The notes under the pieces: generated by a model
What the model was told of the DNA's origin: nothing
Database searches by the model: none
What the model saw: only the letters and a program-made list of their open reading frames with translations
Position numbers and translations under genes: made by a program
From: Rikenella microfusus
GTDB lineage: Bacteria > Bacteroidota > Bacteroidia > Bacteroidales > VadinHA17
Length of the DNA: 43,335 bases
Assembly: GCA_022736275.1 (NCBI GenBank)
Contig: DZBJ01000026.1
Coordinates: 1-43,335 of the forward strand
Direction of reading: 5' to 3'
Part shown: positions 33,547 through 41,062 of the stretch, in pieces
Numbering within the stretch: position 1 is the first letter of the stretch
Layout: each line of letters starts with the position of its first letter

Positions 33547-33783
33547 TCAGCCTCCCTGTAAGGGTGGCAGTATTGCAATTTCATCATTTTCCATTAGAAC
33601 AGACTCCTCCCTGAGCAAATTCCTGTTCAGGGCTATCCTGAAAGAGAGAGTCCGCATGGACGGATATTTTTCTAGCATAACCCTGCACAGTGATCCCGTG
33701 TCGCCGGCATTCAGCTTTTCAGAAGATTTTCCGGTCAACTCCTGTGCTGCGCCAAAATAGAGAACTCTAACCACGTTGCCCAT
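33547..33783 (-). CDS. moaD: Molybdopterin synthase sulfur carrier subunit
   Basis: 78 residues with a ubiquitin-like fold pattern and the required C-terminal Gly-Gly (ILPPLQGG) that becomes the thiocarboxylate. The opening VRVLYFGAAQELTG is typical. The ATG overlaps the polA stop as TAATG, so translation is coupled. Together with moaE it makes a complete molybdopterin synthase. Confidence 0.94.
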   Translation of the reverse strand: MGNVVRVLYFGAAQELTGKSSEKLNAGDTGSLCRVMLEKYPSMRTLSFRIALNRNLLREESVLMENDEIAILPPLQGG

Positions 33784-36548
33784 TATCCGTGCGCCTCCAG
33801 CCAGTTGTTTCCGGTGCCTGTGTCAACCTCCAGTGGGGCACTCAGGTCAGCGGCACCCTTCATCTCTTCGACAACCATCCTTCTGAGTTTTTCCACCGAG
33901 GCAATTTCAACCTCGAAGATAAGCTCATCATGCACCTGAAGTATCATCTTTGCTTCCGGAAGTTCATTCTCAAGCCTGCCGGCAATCCGTACCATGGCAA
34001 TCTTTATTATATCTGCGGCGCTGCCCTGAAGCGGAGCGTTGATGGCGTTGCGCTCGGCGTTGCCTCTGACAACCTGGTTCCTTGAGTGAATATCAGGCAG
34101 ATAGCGTCTGCGTCCAAACATGGTTGTAACATATCCGTACTCTCTTGCCCTGCGGATGCTGTCATCCATGTATGCCTTCACGCCGGGGTATGAGCTGAAA
34201 TAGCCGTCAATAAGCTCTTTTGCCTCTTTCCGTCCGATCGTGAGCCTCTCTGAGAGACCGAAGGCGGAGATGCCGTATATGATGCCGAAGTTGGCAGTCT
34301 TTGCTCGCGCGCGCATTTCACGAGTCACTTCGGGAACAGGGACGCCGAATATCTTTGATGCTGTAGCCGAATGGAAATCCTGGCCCGAGAGAAAGTCTGA
34401 GATCATGGCATTGTCGCCGCTGAGGTGAGCCATCAGCCTGAGCTCGATCTGAGAATAGTCGGCGCTGAGAAAGATCTTCCCCTTTCCGGGAACAAAAGCC
34501 TTGCGTATCTCACGTCCCTCGGAATCACGTACCGGTATGTTCTGCAGGTTTGGATTGGTGGAGCTGAGTCTTCCCGTGGAAGCAACCGCCTGGTTGTATG
34601 TGGTGTGGATCCTTCCCGTTTTGCGGTCGATAAGCTCCGGCAGCGCCTCCACATAAGTCGAAAGAAGCTTCTTCAGCCCCCGGTACTCAAGAACCTTGCC
34701 TATTACGGGGTGCCTGTCGGTCAGCCGCTGCAGTACCTCCTCGTCAGTGCGGTACTGCCTGGTCTTCGTAAGACGGGCCTTGTCATCGAGCCGGAGCCTG
34801 AGAAAGAGTATATCACCCAGCTGCTTCGGAGAGGAGATGTTGAATTCCTGTCCCGCCAGCGTATAAATATCCTTTTCAAGTGCAATTATGGACTCGCGCA
34901 ATGTGACGGCATAGTTGTTAAGGACACTCACATCTATCATGATCCCCTCACGCTCCATTGCTGCCAGTACATTTATGAGAGGCATCTCTATTTCGGCCGC
35001 CAGCCGGTCAAGCCCCTCACTCTTCAGGGCAGGTTCGAAGATCTCCTTCAGCTGCCACGTCACGTCAGCATCTTCCACTGAATATTCCTTCACCCTCTCC
35101 TTCTCAACATCGCGCATGTTCTTCTGCCTGGGACCACGCTCACCAATAAGCTCCTCGATATGAACAGGTTCGTAGCTGAGATATTTGGCGGCAAGGAGGT
35201 CCATATTGTGTCGCATGTCGGGCTCAAGCAGGTAGTGAGCCATCATGGTGTCAAAAAGGGTGCCCTTTACCCTGATGCCGTAACCTGACAGCACCTGTAT
35301 GTCAAACTTCAGGTTCTGTCCTGTTTTGCTTATTGTCTCATTTTCAAAGAGAGGACGGAATGGTTCGAGCAGCTTCAGCGTCCCGCTCCTGTCCGGAGGA
35401 AGCCACAGAAGGGTCCCTGATCCTTTCTCCCGGGAGAATGCAATGGCTACCAGCTGGGTATTCAGCGGATCAAGGGAGGTTGTCTCGGTGTCAAAACAGA
35501 AATCGCTGAGGCTGCCAAGTTTTTTGGCCAAAGCCTCTGCCTGCCCTGCATTTTCGGCAATAGAGTAGTTATGCGGAGTGGTGTTTATGTTTGACAGGGT
35601 GGTTGTATTTCCGCCTGCAGCTGATCCGAAGAGAGTGCCCTGCTGATCGGCTGGCTGCTGCCCGCGTGATGCCGGCAGTCGTGATGCAAGCGTACGGAAC
35701 TCAAGCTCCTCATAGAGTCTGCGAAGAGCATCCGTATCAACCTGCTTGCGGTGGAGATCAGTGTGCCGGAACTCTACCGGCACATACTGCTCAATGGTGG
35801 CCAGGCGCTTGGAAAGGAGTATCTGGTCCCTGTTTTGCTCAAGGATATCCTTCTGCCTGCCCTGAAGCTCTGAAGTCTTGCCAAGAAGTGTCTCAATATC
35901 CCCATGCTCGCTGATGAGCTTACAGGCTGTTTTAGGGCCTATTCCGGGGGCTCCGGGGATGTTGTCGGAGACGTCTCCCATAAGTCCGAGAAGATCTGTT
36001 ATATTGGCCGGAGGTACTCCGTACTCTCTTAAAATCTCCTTCTCTCCCCATACTTCGGCTTCCCCTCCCCCGCGTCCCGGCCTGTACATCAGAACCCTGT
36101 CAGTAACCAGCTGGGCGAAATCCTTGTCGGGCGTCATCATAAAGGATGTATATCCCTCTTCTGAGGCCTTGCGGGCAAGAGTTCCAATGACATCATCAGC
36201 CTCAAATCCGGGCACCTCGATGACAGGTATGCTGTATGCATCAAGAAGTCTTTTGATGTATGGGACAGCAATCCTGATGTCCTCCGGAGTGGCATCACGG
36301 TTGGCCTTGTAGGCCGGATAGATCTCATTCCTGAAGGTGGGGCCGGGTGGGTCAAAAATGACCGCGATGTGCGTGGGCTTCTGCTTCGTCAGCAACTCTT
36401 CAAGGGTGAGAAGGAATCCGAATACCGCAGATGTATTCATTCCCTTTGAGGTCACCCTGGGATTCTTTATAAAGGCATAATACGACCTGAAAATCAGGGC
36501 ATATGCATCAATCAGAAAAAGCCGCTTATCATTTTCAGTAGCTGTCAC
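33783..36548 (-). CDS. polA: DNA polymerase I
   Basis: About 921 residues from GTG at 36548, chosen because it overlaps the queD stop as GTGA and the sequence before the flap nuclease start (RLFLIDAYALIFRSYYAF) is short; another GTG at 36569 would add seven residues. Domains in order: 5'-3' flap nuclease (about 1-290; GFEADDVIGT, LMGDVSDNIPGAPGIG); 3'-5' exonuclease with acidic residues kept (FDTETTSLD, NLKFD, DADVTW), so proofreading is probably active; polymerase motifs A DYSQIELRLMAHLSGD, B RAKTANFGIIYGISAFGLS and C LQVHDELIFEV. It fills gaps in repair and removes RNA primers. It is part of a queD-polA-moaD-moaE run with overlapping ends. Confidence 0.96.
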   Translation of the reverse strand: MTATENDKRLFLIDAYALIFRSYYAFIKNPRVTSKGMNTSAVFGFLLTLEELLTKQKPTHIAVIFDPPGPTFRNEIYPAYKANRDATPEDIRIAVPYIKRLLDAYSIPVIEVPGFEADDVIGTLARKASEEGYTSFMMTPDKDFAQLVTDRVLMYRPGRGGGEAEVWGEKEILREYGVPPANITDLLGLMGDVSDNIPGAPGIGPKTACKLISEHGDIETLLGKTSELQGRQKDILEQNRDQILLSKRLATIEQYVPVEFRHTDLHRKQVDTDALRRLYEELEFRTLASRLPASRGQQPADQQGTLFGSAAGGNTTTLSNINTTPHNYSIAENAGQAEALAKKLGSLSDFCFDTETTSLDPLNTQLVAIAFSREKGSGTLLWLPPDRSGTLKLLEPFRPLFENETISKTGQNLKFDIQVLSGYGIRVKGTLFDTMMAHYLLEPDMRHNMDLLAAKYLSYEPVHIEELIGERGPRQKNMRDVEKERVKEYSVEDADVTWQLKEIFEPALKSEGLDRLAAEIEMPLINVLAAMEREGIMIDVSVLNNYAVTLRESIIALEKDIYTLAGQEFNISSPKQLGDILFLRLRLDDKARLTKTRQYRTDEEVLQRLTDRHPVIGKVLEYRGLKKLLSTYVEALPELIDRKTGRIHTTYNQAVASTGRLSSTNPNLQNIPVRDSEGREIRKAFVPGKGKIFLSADYSQIELRLMAHLSGDNAMISDFLSGQDFHSATASKIFGVPVPEVTREMRARAKTANFGIIYGISAFGLSERLTIGRKEAKELIDGYFSSYPGVKAYMDDSIRRAREYGYVTTMFGRRRYLPDIHSRNQVVRGNAERNAINAPLQGSAADIIKIAMVRIAGRLENELPEAKMILQVHDELIFEVEIASVEKLRRMVVEEMKGAADLSAPLEVDTGTGNNWLEAHG

Positions 36549-36994
36549 AGGTTGTCGGATGCATGCCACTCTGCAAAAGAGGTGGCTGTTTCGTAAAGCT
36601 TAATGCTGTGCAGCGAGACCCCGGGCGGTGTTTTGCTGCCCAGCAGCGCAGCAATGTCAGCAACAATGTTCTCACATGTTGGCTGATAGGGTGAGACAAT
36701 TACATTACCGAAATGCTTCCTGTAGCTTTCAACCGAATCCGCAGGCGCAAAACCCGATATCATAAGCGCATGGTCAAGCCTGGCAACAACATTCTCGCGG
36801 ACGATCTTCTTCATGTCGCCAAAGTCCATTACCATGCCGTTACGGGAACTTTCGGCATCATTCACCGGTTCACCGCTGAAGGTAACATACAGAATATAGG
36901 AATGACCATGGACATTCCTGCACGGACCGTCATAATTCCAGAGGGCGTGAGCCATCTCAAAGCGAAATTCCTTGGTGACACGGATTATGGCCAT
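36545..36994 (-). CDS. queD: 6-carboxy-tetrahydropterin synthase / PTPS family
   Basis: 149 residues from ATG at 36994 (MAIIRVTKEFRFEMAHAL); the longer open frame upstream lacks homology. The zinc ligands are in FEMAHAL and NVHGHSY, and the catalytic Cys lies in CRNVHGH. LDHALM and IKLYETATSFAEW complete the tunnel-fold active site. QueD makes 6-carboxytetrahydropterin from dihydroneopterin triphosphate on the queuosine pathway. No queC or queE is nearby. It is the first gene of the operon that continues into polA. Confidence 0.9.
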   Translation of the reverse strand: MAIIRVTKEFRFEMAHALWNYDGPCRNVHGHSYILYVTFSGEPVNDAESSRNGMVMDFGDMKKIVRENVVARLDHALMISGFAPADSVESYRKHFGNVIVSPYQPTCENIVADIAALLGSKTPPGVSLHSIKLYETATSFAEWHASDNL

Positions 36995-37106
36995 TGCTGT
37001 TTTGGTTGGTATCCGCAAAAGTAAACTAATTATCACGAATTTTGTCTAAGGTGATATTTCTCACTGATATTTATGATGTTCAACGTCATACAAAGAATTT
37101 AAAGTG

Positions 37107-37114
37107 TACCTTTG
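37107..37114 (+). promoter_or_regulatory. TACCTTTG element before the acyl-CoA ligase
   Basis: TACCTTTG fits TAnnTTTG and lies 22 bp before the ligase ATG. No clear -33 TTTG at 19-21 bp. It is in the 142-bp divergent gap with queD. Confidence 0.45.
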
Positions 37115-37136
37115 CGCTCTAATTGAATAATAACCA

Positions 37137-38777
37137 ATGGATAACAATCAGGTATTGACCATCCCGTTCCTTGCCGGAGAGAGCTTCAGAAGACACGGAG
37201 AGAACAGGGCAATGGGTTTTGTGGGAGAAGAGGTTATTAATTATAGCCAGCTTAAGAACAGAACAGAATCGGTAATACGTCTTCTTGAAGAATATTCCGT
37301 TCAGCCCGGAGACAGGGTGGCCATCCTCAGTGGCAGCATGCCCAACTGGGGAGTAACATACCTTGCAATAACATCCATGGGGGCGGTCGCCGTTCCGATA
37401 CTACCCGACTTCTCCGCCGGAGAGGTGGCGAATGTTCTCACTCACTCCGGTGCCAGATTACTGTTTGTATCCGCCGCTCTCACCTCCAGGGTGGCGGGAT
37501 TCTCGTCGGCAACCCTTGAGACAGTGATCATCGCTGACGATTTTGCAGTTGTCTCGGGCTACAGGGGTAAGGGGTACAATCCTGAACTGAAACCATTGCG
37601 TGATTACAGGGTCTCTGAAGAAGACCTCGCAGTGATCATCTACACCTCGGGAACAACCGGGAAGTCAAAGGGAGTAATGCTGACTCACCGCAACCTATGC
37701 TTTACGGCCACACAGGTTCTGACACTTCAGAAAGTGGTTGATACTGACGTGTTCCTTTCAATCCTGCCTCTGTCGCACACCTATGAGCAGACACTGGGAC
37801 TGATCCTTCCGCTTTTCAACGGCGCCGCTATTTATTATCTCCGCAAGGCACCCACACCTTCTGTGCTTCTGCCCGCCCTGGAGGAGGTAAGGCCCACAAC
37901 AATGCTGACCGTACCTCTCATAATGGAAAAGATCTATTTCAACAAGATCGTTCCGACTTTCGAAAAAAACAAAGTTGTTTCTTTTCTTTATCATAAAACA
38001 CCCGCCAGGAAGCTGCTCAACAAAATTGCCGGAAAGAAGATTTACAAGACCTTCGGCGGCAGTCTTCGCTTTTTCGGTATCGGGGGAGCCAAGCTCAATC
38101 CGACCGTCGAACAGTTCCTCCTTGATGCAGGCTTTCCTTATGCAATCGGCTACGGTCTTACGGAGACCTCACCCCTGCTCGCCGGAACCAAAGTGGGATA
38201 CTGCAAACTGGGGTCAACCGGACCTGCAATGGAGGGTGTCACACTCAAGGTACATAACCCCGACCCGGTCACCGGCGAGGGTGAAGTGTGGGCAAAGGGT
38301 GACAACGTGATGAAGGGTTACTACAAGGAGCCCGCCATGAGTGCCGAGGTTCTTACGCCTGACGGCTGGTTCCGGACCGGCGATCTCGGGCATCTTGACG
38401 ATGACAACTACCTGAGCATAAGAGGCCGGCTGAAAAACATGATAGTCGGTTCCAGCGGTGAAAATATATATCCCGAAGAGATTGAATCAGTTATCAACGA
38501 CTTCGGACATGTGATCGAGTCGCTTGTGGTACAGCAGAAAGGCAAACTGGTGGCGATGGTGCATGTCAATATCGAAGAGCTGCAGGCCAGATACCAGCAG
38601 ATGAAGAAGGACTTCACCGATCAGGCTGAGATGATGATCGATGAGTACCTTGAGGAGCTCCGAAGGTACGTGAACTCAAAGGTCAGCAAGTACAGCCAGC
38701 TTCAGGTTGTGGTCTATCAATCCGAGCCTTTCCAGAAGACCGCCACGCTCAAGATAAAGAGGTTTCTTTATTACTGA
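37137..38777 (+). CDS. AMP-dependent long-chain acyl-CoA synthetase
   Basis: 546 residues. ANL-superfamily motifs are complete: the phosphate loop YTSGTTGKSKGVMLTH, GYGLTETSP, the ribose-binding TGDLGHLDDDNYLSIRGRLKNMI, and the C-terminal lysine region FQKTATLKIKR. The enzyme adenylates a fatty acid and transfers it to CoA. At 546 residues it is a little shorter than the 600-residue Bacteroidota FadD-type. It is followed after 49 bp by lspA. Confidence 0.9.
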   Translation: MDNNQVLTIPFLAGESFRRHGENRAMGFVGEEVINYSQLKNRTESVIRLLEEYSVQPGDRVAILSGSMPNWGVTYLAITSMGAVAVPILPDFSAGEVANVLTHSGARLLFVSAALTSRVAGFSSATLETVIIADDFAVVSGYRGKGYNPELKPLRDYRVSEEDLAVIIYTSGTTGKSKGVMLTHRNLCFTATQVLTLQKVVDTDVFLSILPLSHTYEQTLGLILPLFNGAAIYYLRKAPTPSVLLPALEEVRPTTMLTVPLIMEKIYFNKIVPTFEKNKVVSFLYHKTPARKLLNKIAGKKIYKTFGGSLRFFGIGGAKLNPTVEQFLLDAGFPYAIGYGLTETSPLLAGTKVGYCKLGSTGPAMEGVTLKVHNPDPVTGEGEVWAKGDNVMKGYYKEPAMSAEVLTPDGWFRTGDLGHLDDDNYLSIRGRLKNMIVGSSGENIYPEEIESVINDFGHVIESLVVQQKGKLVAMVHVNIEELQARYQQMKKDFTDQAEMMIDEYLEELRRYVNSKVSKYSQLQVVVYQSEPFQKTATLKIKRFLYY

Positions 38778-38800
38778 ATCCTGAAACCGCAGCTTTTTGC

Positions 38801-38808
38801 TATTTTTG
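38801..38808 (+). promoter_or_regulatory. TATTTTTG element before lspA
   Basis: TATTTTTG fits the TAnnTTTG core and is followed by GCGG, 18 bp before the lspA ATG. No -33 partner is clear. Confidence 0.4.
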
Positions 38809-38826
38809 CGGCCTAAATGATTCCAG

Positions 38827-39447
38827 ATGTCAGCCAGGAACAAAGCTCTGCTTCTGATTTTTTCAATCCTGATAATTGATCAGGTCCTCAAAATATATAT
38901 AAAGACTCACATGGTCATTGGTGAGGAGATCCCGGTTCTGGGCAACTGGTTCAGGATACATTTCCTTGAGAATAATGGCATGGCTTTCGGCATGGAATGG
39001 GGAGGGAAAACCGGTAAGATCGCCCTCTCAATCTTCAGGATGGTGGCAATAGCGGGAATAGCCTGGTATCTCGACAGCATAATCAGAAAGAAAGCCAGTC
39101 TGGGTCTCGTTCTCTGTGTCAGCGCCATCATCGCCGGCGCGGCTGGCAACCTGATTGACAGTGCATTCTACGGGATGATCTTCAGCGAGAGCTGGCATAC
39201 ACCCGCCATTCTGTTTCCCGAAGGCGGAGGATATTCATCCTTTCTGCATGGGCGGGTTGTGGATATGTTTTATTTTCCGCTGATTGATACACACTGGCCC
39301 GACTGGTCTCCGATAAAGCCCGGACAGTCACTTATTTTCTTCAGGCCTGTTTTCAATATTGCCGACACATCAATAACAACAGGCGTACTGACCATCCTGT
39401 TGTTCCAGAAGAGGTTACTGGAGGACAGGAACCAGATCATTATTTGA
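38827..39447 (+). CDS. lspA: Lipoprotein signal peptidase (signal peptidase II)
   Basis: 206 residues with four transmembrane helices. The two catalytic Asp motifs are GNLIDSAFYG and FNIADTSI; the N-terminal IIDQVLKIYIK and FLENNGMAFG segments are conserved. LspA cleaves prolipoproteins before the lipid-modified Cys in the inner membrane, and is needed for lipoproteins such as the two encoded earlier in this window. An insertion between the active-site motifs (MIFSESWHTPAILFPEGGG) is a usual Bacteroidota feature and accounts for the length above the common 160-170. Confidence 0.95.
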   Translation: MSARNKALLLIFSILIIDQVLKIYIKTHMVIGEEIPVLGNWFRIHFLENNGMAFGMEWGGKTGKIALSIFRMVAIAGIAWYLDSIIRKKASLGLVLCVSAIIAGAAGNLIDSAFYGMIFSESWHTPAILFPEGGGYSSFLHGRVVDMFYFPLIDTHWPDWSPIKPGQSLIFFRPVFNIADTSITTGVLTILLFQKRLLEDRNQIII

Positions 39448-39508
39448 ATTCCGGCAGCTTTCAGTGCAGTGCCGCTCTTTAAAATCATTCTAATTCCACA
39501 TTTTGTCT

Positions 39509-39516
39509 TATTTTTG
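39509..39516 (+). promoter_or_regulatory. TATTTTTG element before the polyprenyl synthase
   Basis: TATTTTTG fits TAnnTTTG, 22 bp before the TTG start of the next gene and 61 bp after lspA. No -33 TTTG at the normal distance. Confidence 0.4.
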
Positions 39517-39538
39517 AGGGAATAACCGTCCATTAAAG

Positions 39539-40513
39539 TTGGCAACCCTTACAGATATAAAGAAGCCTGTTGCAGCAGAGATGCGAGATTTTGAGTTGTA
39601 CTTCACCCGCACCCTGCAGAGCGACATCCCTTTCTTTCATATCATACTTAACACAGTCATCCGCAGGAAAGGAAAACAGATGAGGCCGTTGCTGGTATTC
39701 CTGACGGCAAAGCTCAACGGAACCGTAAATGAAACCACCTATGTGGCAGCCACGTTTATTGAGCTGCTGCACACAGCCACTCTCGTCCATGACGATGTTG
39801 TTGATGATGCTTCGGAGAGACGCGCGCTGCCGTCAATAAATGTTCTCTATAATTCAAAGATTGCCGTACTGCTTGGAGATTACCTGCTGGCCCAGGGCCT
39901 GCTGATAAGTGTTGAAAAGCAGAAATTCAATATGCTTGGACTGGTCTCCGAAGCGGTAAAGGAGATAGTGAAGGGCGAACTTGTACAGTTGCAGAAGACC
40001 CGTAAACTGGATATCAGGGAGGAGGACTATATCAGGATAATAAGGATGAAGACGGCAGCTCTTATCTCGGCCTGCACCGCCTGCGGAGCCAGCTCCGTCA
40101 CCGATGATGCGGACACAATAGCAAGGATGAAGGAGTTTGGCGAGTATCTGGGCATTGCATTCCAGATAAAGGATGACCTGCTTGATTACACGGGAAACGG
40201 GCTGACAGGCAAGAGAGAGGGCAATGATATCAAGGAAAAGAAGATCACCCTGCCGCTGATCCACGCCCTGAGGGAGGCCGGCCCCTTGCATAGGCGCCAT
40301 ATCATCAGGATCCTGAGGAGAAAGAAAAAAGGCAGAAAGGAGATCGGGGAGGTAATTGCCTTCGTCAGGGATCACCACGGACTTGAATACGCTGAATCAA
40401 AAATGAGGGAGTACTCTGAAATGGCAATGCGCATTGTTGATGCCTATCCCGATTCAGAAACAAAGTCAGCACTAATGGAATTTGTACTGTTTTCAACACT
40501 TAGAAAAAATTGA
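39539..40513 (+). CDS. Polyprenyl diphosphate synthase
   Basis: 324 residues from a TTG start. The conserved N-terminus ATLTDIKKPVAAEMRDFE of Bacteroidota homologues lies before the first internal ATG, so TTG is the start. The first Asp-rich motif is LVHDDVVDDASERR and the second FQIKDDLLDYTG; KGELVQLQ is also conserved. The enzyme adds isopentenyl units to an allylic diphosphate to make a long isoprenoid, probably the side chain of menaquinone. Chain length cannot be read safely. Its stop overlaps the TTG start of the CoA-binding gene. Confidence 0.91.
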   Translation: MATLTDIKKPVAAEMRDFELYFTRTLQSDIPFFHIILNTVIRRKGKQMRPLLVFLTAKLNGTVNETTYVAATFIELLHTATLVHDDVVDDASERRALPSINVLYNSKIAVLLGDYLLAQGLLISVEKQKFNMLGLVSEAVKEIVKGELVQLQKTRKLDIREEDYIRIIRMKTAALISACTACGASSVTDDADTIARMKEFGEYLGIAFQIKDDLLDYTGNGLTGKREGNDIKEKKITLPLIHALREAGPLHRRHIIRILRRKKKGRKEIGEVIAFVRDHHGLEYAESKMREYSEMAMRIVDAYPDSETKSALMEFVLFSTLRKN

Positions 40514-40950
40514 AAGACGTTACACGTTTCCTGTCACTTGAGAAGTACGCTGTGGCAGGCGTTTCAAGAGATCCGAAAAAATTCGGACATCAGATGTTTA
40601 AAGATCTTCGCAAGAAAGGCATGGAGGTGGTACCTGTCAATCCCAGGACTGACATCATCGACGGTGTGAAATGCTACAGTTCAGTGAAAGAACTGCAGTC
40701 AGATATCAGGGGTGTCATCTTCATGACTCCGAAGGAGGAAACCCTTTCGGTGGCCAGGGATGCAATTGCGCACGGAATAAAAGATTTGTGGATCCAACAG
40801 GGAGCCGAAACAAAATCCGTGATCGCCGAGTTGGAGAAGGAAGATGTGAACCTGATCCACAGCCAGTGCATTATGATGTTCTGGAAACCCAACGGAATTC
40901 ATTCTTTTCACCGTTTTCTGAAGAAAATCTTCGGGGGTCTGCCCGCCTGA
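40510..40950 (+). CDS. CoA-binding domain protein (YccU-like)
   Basis: 146 residues with a Rossmann-type CoA-binding fold: YAVAGVSRDPKKFGHQMFKDLRKKGMEVVPVNP, then GVIFMTPKEETLSVARDAIAHGIKDLWIQQGAE and Cys in IHSQCIMMFW. It starts with TTG overlapping the stop of the polyprenyl synthase (TTGA), so the two are translated together. The family resembles the CoA-binding half of succinyl-CoA ligase alpha; its role is unknown. Confidence 0.87.
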   Translation: MKDVTRFLSLEKYAVAGVSRDPKKFGHQMFKDLRKKGMEVVPVNPRTDIIDGVKCYSSVKELQSDIRGVIFMTPKEETLSVARDAIAHGIKDLWIQQGAETKSVIAELEKEDVNLIHSQCIMMFWKPNGIHSFHRFLKKIFGGLPA

Positions 40951-40988
40951 CGAAAAATTTTCGATTCTGGCGAAGTTAAGACAACAGG

Positions 40989-41008
40989 CAACATGATCTT
41001 ACATGTTG
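40989..41008. repeat. Inverted repeat in the convergent gap
   Basis: CAACATG (40989-40995), spacer ATCTTA, CATGTTG (41002-41008): perfect 7-bp arms. No T-run follows on either strand, so terminator function is doubtful. A small A/T palindrome, CGAAAAATTTTCG, also lies at 40951-40963, just after the CoA-binding gene stop. Confidence 0.5.
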
Positions 41009-41043
41009 TCATACAGTTGTTTATGTGATTTTGCGGAAATTAT

Positions 41044-41059
41044 TGTTCCACGTGGAAAG
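41044..41059. other. parS-like palindrome (candidate ParB site)
   Basis: TGTTCCACGTGGAAAG matches the 16-bp palindrome TGTTCCACGTGGAACA at 14 positions, failing only at the last two, and contains the perfect 12-bp dyad TTCCACGTGGAA. The universal bacterial parS consensus has the form TGTTNCACGTGNAACA. It lies in the 112-bp intergenic gap between convergent genes (3 bp before the uvrC stop), as many parS sites do not. ParB genes are not in this window. Confidence 0.5.
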
Positions 41060-41062
41060 AGA

